Shown in pieces: positions 53,016 through 61,050 of a DNA stretch of 61,050 nucleotides. The position numbers and the translations under genes are program-made. The stretch spans positions 1 through 61,050 of the forward strand of contig NW_003131884.1 in NCBI RefSeq assembly GCF_000003605.2. The letters run 5' to 3'. The notes below the pieces were generated by a model. It worked only from the letters and a program-made list of their open reading frames with translations, did not search any database and was not told the origin of the DNA. Source of the stretch: Saccoglossus kowalevskii (lineage: Eukaryota; Hemichordata; Enteropneusta; Harrimaniidae). The first letter of the stretch is position 1; each line of letters starts with the position of its first letter.

Positions 53016-53746
53016 ATATTTAGTATTTCAAACCACAATTAAAATTTGTATGAATGTAATATCAGTGTAATTGAATCAGCTGTTGTTATGAAAGTTAACA
53101 ATTCACTCTTTTCAATTCTATTTTTCAAAATTGTGAGTATTTAACTTATTGTTTCCATATTTCTGCATTTCAAGGTTGTATATTGTCGTTTATAGTAATT
53201 TTAATTAATAGCAATCATGTCTGTACAGTGACTACCAATGAGCGTGGATAAACAAGATGGCACCTATTCGGACAATAACCCAAGTAATCTATTGCAAGGG
53301 TATATGCTATTTAAGGTGTAGATGCAAGTCGTTAGACATGTGGGGTCTTTAAACTATTTGTTTTTTGTTTGTTTGTTTTCTCTTGGGCGTGTAAAAGATT
53401 ATTTTCACGAAAATATAGTTTAGAATATATGTAGCAGATTCTATTAGTAAACCGTTCGTACAAAGGACAGGTCTTGATTTTAAGACCTTCTCAGCGAAAC
53501 CATTATAGATTATGGAGTGTCAGTTTCTCAAAAATTTTACATATTAATAATATCAATAATTAGCATTCATATAAGCCATTGACATTATTTCGTGTAAGAC
53601 GATCGGCCGTTCGGCTTGTGAGGGCGCCACACACGCCTACTTGTCAGGCTATTTAACCCCTTTGACCTGAACTTTTCAAAATATATAGGCAAATAAACAA
53701 GTGTTTATAAGTTTTGAATACAACAAACAACCTGTTGGACGCAATG
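53016..53746. other. Non-coding, nothing recognised
   Basis: AT-rich sequence with no supported exon, RNA gene or repeat. A GC-richer patch around 53600-53650 is unassigned. Confidence 0.5.
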
Positions 53747-54058
53747 TTAAAGGGCGGTAGTCGTCGTGCCACGCATGCGCGAGATATATGGGTCTCATAT
53801 AACCAAAGATGGCGACTTTGACTGTTGCGCAGATCAATCAGTACAAACGGAGACGTTTAATTAGGCATTTTTAGGTGATTGGAAAGTATCGAAGGAATCA
53901 CTAGCGGTAAGTAATGCAAATGGCACCCAGGTCAAATCTTATACTTGTGATTTCCATTGCATTGTGGGAAAATCAATGTTTATCGACACAAATATAGCAC
54001 ATGCGCAGCGCGACGACTGCGGAACAAGCCACAATATCAAAACCACAAGTCACTTTAA
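53747..54058 (+). mobile_element. Possible third, longer member of the TTAA element family
   Basis: TTAA at both ends (53747-53750 and 54055-54058). The left end TTAAAGGGCGGTAGTCGTCG followed by ACGCATGCGC resembles the reversed right end of the copy at 20584. Near the right side a reversed GCAGTCGTCGCGCTGCGCAT matches in inverted orientation, but about 28 bp inside the TTAA. Within it lie an NRF-1-like site, AAGATGGCGAC (YY1-like, near 53807) and a GTAAGT after ACTAGCG at about 53908, so the same stretch could be a promoter with a first exon. Confidence 0.35.
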
Positions 54059-54203
54059 CAGCAAACAAACCAATACTTAACTTCCCTGACCAACTGTACT
54101 ACTCAAGCTCAAAATAAAGTGGCTATAACTGATTTCCGTTTGGGGGTACAGCACTGGATTTATATCAGTGTGAGTCCAAGGCGGTATAAATACATATACA
54201 CAA

Positions 54204-54229
54204 ATATATATATATATATATATATATAT
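54204..54229. repeat. (AT)13 microsatellite
   Basis: Uninterrupted AT run of 26 bp. Confidence 0.95.
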
Positions 54230-55254
54230 CATTATTATAAGTGCTCAAATCCTGTATCTTACACATTCTCTATGTGTTGACTGAAAGATTTAGTCACGAA
54301 TGGTGAAATTACATTATAAATAACATCCCGTACTTAAGTCTGTTTACTTTAGATTTCGAAGAGTGTCATAAACTAGATCGGCAGTGTCCTGCAGCGTACA
54401 TTATTGTATAGTAACTTCCGATGAGACGTGTGGTGCCCTTATTCCAGCTGTGCTAATGGTTTCTGATGCGTTTCTATTTATCGCTTTATCACTGAAACAT
54501 GAACATCGTAATATCTGAAAATTTAGCCTCTTGGCATTTCCTGGTTGCGTAGCACACGTAATGTATAAATAGGATTAATTAAGATAACGCTTAGTATCAC
54601 CATGGCATAATTCTCGTGAGGAATATATATAAATGTGCCATAGGGTACATTGGCGACGGTTTTTATCACGAGGAGTGTCATTTCAAGCACGCATGCGTGG
54701 TGACCCATTGCGCTGAGCTCTACTTATATAGCTCAGAACATATCATCTTTAAAAACGTTGTAAATGACAAGTTAAGACGCTTACACGGCATTCGATGATG
54801 AGGTCATATGTATGTCGTAAGAAGGTTGTACAACTTATTATCAATAATTCTAGTTTAGGCTCATTTCTGTGGCTTTCTGTACTATCAAATAACTATATTT
54901 TTCGTATGCAAAAACGTCGATTATGTGATTAGATTTATTTTTGCAATTATGACATGTTTTAATTGTAAATGCTGGCACCTCATTGTATTTAAATAGTGAA
55001 TTATCGTGGAATTGACTGCCAATTGACCTGTGCCAAAAAGATGTTAAAAGTAACCAAAAACAAAATAAATAATTGTAGCTTGATAAATTAAATGAAGACA
55101 ATTGAAATTAAATAATAACCAACGGGAAAAAATAATCAGATAAAATATAAAAGACAGGTATAAAATGAATAAAAAAATTAAATAAAATAACATTTATTTT
55201 TCTTTGTGTTTGCAACACCTAGCGCGTCGTAATATTCCATCATCGACATGTGGT
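54230..55254. other. Non-coding, nothing recognised
   Basis: AT-rich sequence with frames under 85 codons and no supported feature. Confidence 0.5.
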
Positions 55255-55546
55255 AAGTAATAATCGTACTAATAATTATGCATTTGTCACCGTACCACCA
55301 TAAGTTACAGCGTGTCGTAATGTTGCGGTATTTTACGGGGTATCTTCATCCTACCATATTAGGAAATGCGAATTTCAAATAAGGAATGATTACGCGCGTA
55401 AGCGTCCTCTAATAATAAAAACATGGTTGCCACCAGGGTTTGACCGTACTCCACACAAAGAAGTTCGCTGATTCTGTTCTAAACTTTTTGGATTTTGGCA
55501 TTTTCATGATGTATCATTGGGAGGAAAAGATAATAAGGTTATTATG
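55255..55546 (-). mobile_element. Dispersed repeat, inverted copy (pair with 34481-34770)
   Basis: Its reverse complement matches 34481-34770 along about 290 bp with scattered substitutions and small gaps. It directly abuts the 21-bp satellite that begins about 35 bp later. Confidence 0.75.
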
Positions 55547-55579
55547 AGGATACCGAAAAGTATGCACGAAGACAGTGCC

Positions 55580-58095
55580 TGAGTAATAGGTAAGTAATCA
55601 CCGGCATATTGTATGTAATCAGGATATGGGAAGTAATCATCTGTATATAGTGAGTAATCATCGGCTTGTGGTGAGTAATAATTGGCATATGGTAACTAAT
55701 CATCGGCGTGTGGTGAGTAATCATCGGTATATGGTAAGTAATCATCGGCGTGTGCTAAGTAATCGTCGGCGTGCGGTAAGTAATCATCGGCATGTAGTAA
55801 TTAATCATCAGTGTATGGCAAGAAACAATCGGCATGTGGTAAGTAATCATACTAAGTGATGTAAGCAACAGCATAAAGTAAATAATCGTCAACATATTGT
55901 GAGTAATCATCGGTATATGGTAAGTAATCATCGCCATATAGTGAGTCATCAGCGGCATATAGTGAGTAATCATCGGTATATGGTGAGTAATCATCGCCAT
56001 ATAGTGAGTCATCATCGGCATATAGTGAGTAATCGTCGACGTGTATTGAGTAATCATCGCCATATAGTGATTCATCATCGGCATATAGTGAGTAATCCTC
56101 GGTATATGGTGAGTAATCATCGCCATATAGTGAGTCATCATCGGCATATAGTGAGTAATCATCGGTATATGGTGAGTAATCATCGCCATATAGTGAGTCA
56201 TCATCGGCATATAGTGAGTAACCATCGGTATATGCTGAGTAATCATCGCCATATAGTGAGTTATCATCTGCATATTGTGAGTAATCGTCGACGTGTATTG
56301 AGTAATCATCAACATATAGTGAGTAATCATCGGTACATGGTGAGTAATGATCACCATATAGTGAGTAATTATCAACATATAGTGAGTAATCATCGACATT
56401 AAGTGAGTAATCATGGGCATATAGTGAGTAATCATTGGCATATAGTGAGTAATCATTGGCATATAGTGAGTAATCGTCGACGTGTATTTAGTAATCATCG
56501 CCATATAGTGAGTCATCATCGGCATATAGTGAGTAAACGTCGACGTGTATTGAGTAATCATCGCCATATAGTGAGTCATCAGCGGCATATAGTGAGTAAT
56601 CATCGGTATATGGTGAGTAATCATCGCCATATAGTGATTCATCATCGGCATATAGTGAGTAATCGTCGACGTGTATTGAGTAATCATCGCCATATAGTGA
56701 TTCATCATCGGCATATAGTGAGTAATCCTCGGTATATGGTGAGTAATCATCGCCATATAGTGAGTCATCATCGGCATATAGTGAGTAATCATCGGTATAT
56801 GGTGAGTAATCATCGCCATATAGTGAGTCATCATCGACATATAGTGAGTAACCATCGGTATATGGTGAGTAATCATCGCCATATAGTGAGTTATCATCTG
56901 CATATAGTGAGTAATCGTCGACGTGTATTGAGTAATCATCAACATATAGTGAGTAATCATCGACATATAGTGAGTAATCATCGGCATATAGTGAGTAATC
57001 ATTGGCATATAGTGAGTAATCGTCGACGTGTATTTAGTAATCATCAACATATAGTGAGTAATCATCAACATATAGTGAGTAATCGTTGGCATATAGTGAG
57101 TAATTATCGACATATATTGAGTACCCATCGGCATATAGTGAGTAATCGTTGACGTGTATTGAGTAATCATCAACTTATAGTGAGTAATCATCGGCATATA
57201 GTGAGTAATCATCAACATATACTGAGTAATCATCGACATATAGTGAGTAATCATCAACATATAGTGAGTAATCATCGACATATATTGAGTAACCATCGGC
57301 ATATAGTGAGTAATCGTTGGCATATAGTGAGTAATCATCAACATATAGTGAGTAATTATCGACATATAGTGAGTAATCATCAACATATAGTGAGTATTCA
57401 TCAACATATATTGAGTACTTATCGACATATAGTGAGTACTTCTCGACATATAGTGAGTAATCATCGACATATAGTGAGTAATTATCGACGTATATTGAGT
57501 ACCCATCGGCATATAGTGAGTAATCGTCGACATATAGTGAGTAATCATCGACATATAGTGAGTAATCATCGGTATATGGTGAGTAATCATCGCCATATAG
57601 TGAGTCATCATCGGCATAAAGTGAGTAACCATCGGTATATGGTGAGTAATCATCACCATATAGTGAGTAATTATCAACATATAGTGAGTAATCATCGATA
57701 TATAGTGAGTAATCGTTGACATATAGTGAGTAATCATCGACATATAGTGAGTAATCATCGGTATATGGTGAGTAATCATCACCATATAGTGAGTAATTAT
57801 CACCGTATATTGAGTACTTATCGACATATAGTGAGTAATCGTCGACATATAATGAGTAATCATCACCATATAGTGAGTAATTATCAACATATAGTGAGTA
57901 ATCGTCGACATATAATGAGTAATCATCGACATATAGTGAGTAATCATCGACATATAGTGAGTAATCATCGGTATATGGTGAGTAATCATCACCGTATATT
58001 GAGTACTTATCGACATATAGTGAGTAATCGTCGACATATAATGAGTAATCATCACCATATAGTGAGTAATTATCGACATATAGTGTGTAATCATA
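55580..58095. repeat. 21-bp satellite array, about 120 units
   Basis: The consensus reads ATCATCGGCATATAGTGAGT plus one base, with many substitution variants (CGTCGACGTGTATTGAG, ATCGGTATATGGTGAG, ATCAACATATAGTGAG). The left 300 bp are more diverged. Larger repeats are visible: a block around 55941-56330 recurs 630 bp later (30 units), and a block at 57801 recurs at 57990 (9 units). The unit equals seven codons, so heptapeptide frames stay open on both strands: 779 codons on the minus strand at 55755-58094, a second minus frame of 327 codons, and four + frames. I annotate it as satellite, not a gene. Confidence 0.95.
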
Positions 58096-58544
58096 GTGAG
58101 TTTGGACTAGTGTATTTATGATGTAGGTCAAATAGTAGATGCAGTTGGAACATCGCATTCGCTTTAATAGCTGTCCAAACGGTGATTGGATGAAGATTAC
58201 ATTTAAAAATTAGACTTTACCAGAATGCTTAACTTCATAAGTAGACCATACGATTTTGAAAGGGGATTACACTGACTTATACTGATAACAACGTGTAACG
58301 GATGTCACATGACTCCCACAGAATAACGAACAACACTGACTTGTACTTCATTGCTATATTTGTGTATGTGTTGCATACCATTGATCAGTAGGCCTGTGTG
58401 ATAGAGAAAACGGGAATAATACAAAACAACGCATGCCATTTACTCATAGGTCACACTGTATACAGATCGTTCACATCAATATACATGTCATTGTGTTATG
58501 TTACTAAATAACAGCGTTTTATTTTCGAATCATTCGTGTGTGGC

Positions 58545-58994
58545 GTGTGATGTGTGGGGAGTGGTGCTGTATGCGTGTGATGTGTGGGGACTGGTGCTGT
58601 ATGCGTGTGATGTGTGGGGAGTGGTGCTGTGTGCGTGTGATGTGTGGGGAGTGGTGCTGTGTGCGTGTGATGTGTGGGGAGTGGTGCTGTGTGCGTGTGA
58701 TGTGTGGGGAGTGGTGCTGTGTGCGTGTGATGTGTGGGGAGGGGTGCTATGTGCGTGTGATGTGTGGGGAGGGGTGCTGTGTGCGTGTGATGTGTGGGGA
58801 GTGGTGCTGTGTGCGTGTGATGTGTGGGGAGTGGTGCTGTGTGCGTGTGATGTGTGGGGAGTGGTGCTGTGTGCGTGTGATGTGTGGGGAGTGGTGCTGT
58901 GTGCGTGTGATGTGTGGGGAGGGGTGCTGTGTGCGTGTGATGTGTGGGGAGGGGTGCTGTGTGCGTGTGATGTGTGGGGAGGGGTGCTGTGTGC
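58545..58994 (+). repeat. 30-bp GT-rich minisatellite, 15 copies
   Basis: The unit begins GTGTGATGTGTGGGGAGTGG and is 30 bp long, repeated 15 times with a few point variants, including GGGGAGGGG in units at about 58737, 58767, 58917, 58947 and 58977. The + strand is strongly G/T-skewed. Open frames of 168-241 codons on both strands are consequences of the stop-free, codon-multiple unit. Confidence 0.97.
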
Positions 58995-61050
58995 AATTTC
59001 ACAGATGTCTACTTGTATTTAAAGTTGTTACATCATCATGCCAATCAAAGAACACGGTCACAATACATGTCGTGCTGCTTCCCATTAGAATACATCGCGA
59101 GTTAGAACTTACTGTTGTGATAAGGCCATGGTTTGAATGTCTATTTATATTATTGGCTGCCATCGGTGTACAGCCTGAAGTCACCCATTTAGAATGCCTC
59201 GTGTTGTACTGGAAACGGCAATTACATTGTCCATCGGTGTCCAGTTCCAGTGATGTATATTAAACCCACAAATATATCGAACCATCTGTACATTACTTTA
59301 AGTCATTTACGATGGACGCATTTAAGCATACGTTGTTTTTATTTCCATGAACATATTACATCTATCAATGGTTGACACACTTTCCATTGCATTAACTCAG
59401 AGTAGTGTATTCTGATATTGTATCACTTGCATTGTCATAGAACTCTTTACTATAAAACTAGATATATAGTATTCGATGTTTTAATGCACGGGTATATTGT
59501 ATATATCAATGGTATACGTACGTGTAGTGATATGCACTTCAATACACATACTTAGTTATCAAATGTTGTGTTTGTAATATGTTTGTGTCTGTTGAATAAG
59601 AATCGAACATGTGTACAGTTGTGAATCACCTAGATTTTGTTTTGAAAGTATTACTCGAATAACAGCATGAATGTTCTTCCCGTTTATGTTTATTAATTCC
59701 ACAGACCTAGTGATAACGTGCTGGTCAATCTTATTACATTATGGTACTGCTTATATTTATTTGTACTACACAATCGTTATTTTTTTTGTTTATTTTTATT
59801 GTTTCATTATTATTTTTATGTTAGTTTAACCTTGAGAGGTTTCGCGGTCGTCACAACTATGAGCAAATACAATACAAATTAAAATAAATACAGAAAAACA
59901 TTAATTACACATTTAAAATGCAGTCTAGTTGTATATAAAATAAAAATCGTTTATGACAACCTGGATGTTAATCAAACTACTATTATTGTAATAAACCAAC
60001 ACTCGTTATTTAAGAGCATGTGTTAATTAAGTCAGACAATATAGCGTACTGATCAATATTACCGGTGCAGGAATATCGTGACCACCGCAAGGATAATACT
60101 CACATCGATAACAAAGTCCGCAAGGATACATACTTTGGTCGATGCAGACGTCCGCAAGGACATAGTCCAATCGATGAAGGCGTACATGACATTTTGCTGT
60201 GTAAGAAAAAAATAACATTATGTCATTTTATAATCGACACTAATGAAATGAATGTATATGCAATATATTAATAGAATTTCGTTGTATTTCAAAGAACCAA
60301 TGCATCCGTTTTCTGTCGTGAATCTTGACATTATATCAATAACTACGAGTTAGCCAATCTTTCTGACATTTCAGAACAAAAGTTGTTGATATTAAATAAG
60401 GTGTGATTATTCTTCTGATATTATGTCGTTTAATGTTTAAAGTCGTCGTAAGAGTTTGCAGAAACGTGAACTCAATTTTGAAATAAAGAATTGTACATAT
60501 TACGCTTGGACTGTATTGCAACTTGTTTGAATCAGGGTGACCTAGCCTAGTGTACAACGGAGTGGCATATTTTTGTGAATTTACTTCAGAATTTATTCTC
60601 CAATTTTGGGCAATGTGTAAAATAATCCTGTTCTTCAAGTTTTATATCGTAGTCTATTAAGAGTGTAATTCTAACGTGATATCTGCAAATGATAAATCAC
60701 AAATTCTTAGGAATGATGTTGTTGATGTTCGACTATTCCTCCATTCCATCATGTTTTCTGATTACGTTGTGCATCGGTATTACTTGAATGATGACATGAT
60801 TCATCAAAGACCTGGGAGTTTCATTAACTCATAATCTTAGTTTTATTACTAAAGCCAGCTGTAAAGCGTCCAAGATACATAAAGCGGACGTGCAGTCACA
60901 TTGGTAACGTTAACGTTTTGAAGTGCTTATGTATTTTGCTTGTCCATGGTACTGCTCCAGAAGTACCTAATAGCAAAAATAGAAAGGATACAGTACACAT
61001 CTCCTAAATATTTATGATTCAAATCAAAGATAACTTACAATTCTTCTGAA
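58995..61050. other. Non-coding right end of window
   Basis: AT-rich with frames of at most about 100 codons and no recognisable product. Only the small 33-bp repeat at 60085 stands out. Confidence 0.5.
60085..60185 (+). repeat. 33-34 bp tandem repeat, three diverged copies
   Basis: CCGCAAGGA starts at 60085, 60118 and 60152. Each copy also contains a TCGAT about 20 bp later. Confidence 0.75.

Noticed and set aside
52532-53038. 168-codon minus-strand frame
   Set aside because: Entirely within the 23-bp minisatellite.
55755-58094. 779-codon minus-strand open frame as a protein-coding gene
   Set aside because: It is coextensive with a 21-bp tandem array whose unit equals seven codons; several other frames on both strands are also long, and the composition is a simple heptapeptide. 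Kept only as a finding.
58498-59263. Cys/Trp-rich frames of 174 and 241 codons and a minus frame of 168 codons
   Set aside because: All are produced by the 30-bp array; three overlapping long frames on two strands indicate repeat artefact.

Overview
The window looks like nuclear DNA from an animal, most likely a marine invertebrate. It is AT-rich, has no bacterial-style gene packing, keeps plenty of CpG dinucleotides and is crowded with micro- and minisatellites. The one gene that can be named confidently has introns with GT..AG borders. It is a class A GPCR of the kisspeptin-receptor (GPR54/KISS1R) type. That family is present, and in some groups expanded, in invertebrate deuterostomes and lophotrochozoans. 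The species cannot be fixed from the sequence alone; an ambulacrarian or cephalochordate, or a lophotrochozoan, would all fit.

The receptor gene lies on the + strand as three coding exons: 14815-15126, 39523-39658 and 44213-44829. Together they give 1,065 nt of coding sequence and 354 residues with all seven helices. Intron 1 is 24,396 nt (phase 0) and intron 2 is 4,554 nt (phase 1). About 400 bp of CpG-containing sequence upstream of the start is the likely 5' UTR or promoter. A second promoter-like patch ends at a donor-like site near 12528.

Layout: 1-12.2 kb is intergenic, with an (AT)39 tract and a 74-bp duplication. 12.2-14.8 kb is the upstream region of the receptor. 15.1-39.5 kb is intron 1, which holds a CCGTGY hexamer array, a TTTA array, two copies of a short TTAA-flanked inverted-repeat element, tRNA-like SINE fragments and a 113-bp duplication. 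39.7-44.2 kb is intron 2, with a 20-copy 32-bp minisatellite, a TA-flanked MITE and more SINE fragments. 44.8-61 kb is downstream sequence dominated by tandem arrays: 18 x 23 bp, about 120 x 21 bp, and 15 x 30 bp.

Outside the receptor, the best coding signals are isolated minus-strand exon candidates. One is a terminal exon at 48841-48957 ending in a hydrophobic tail, with an AATAAA 149 nt downstream. Another is a phase 1-1 cysteine-rich exon at 20883-21053 inside intron 1. Neither can be assigned to a family. The long open frames at 55.6-58.1 kb, 58.5-59.0 kb, 52.6-53.0 kb, 40.0-40.6 kb and 18.5-18.8 kb are explained by tandem repeats and are not annotated as genes. No complete transposase, reverse transcriptase, rRNA gene or intact tRNA gene was recognised.
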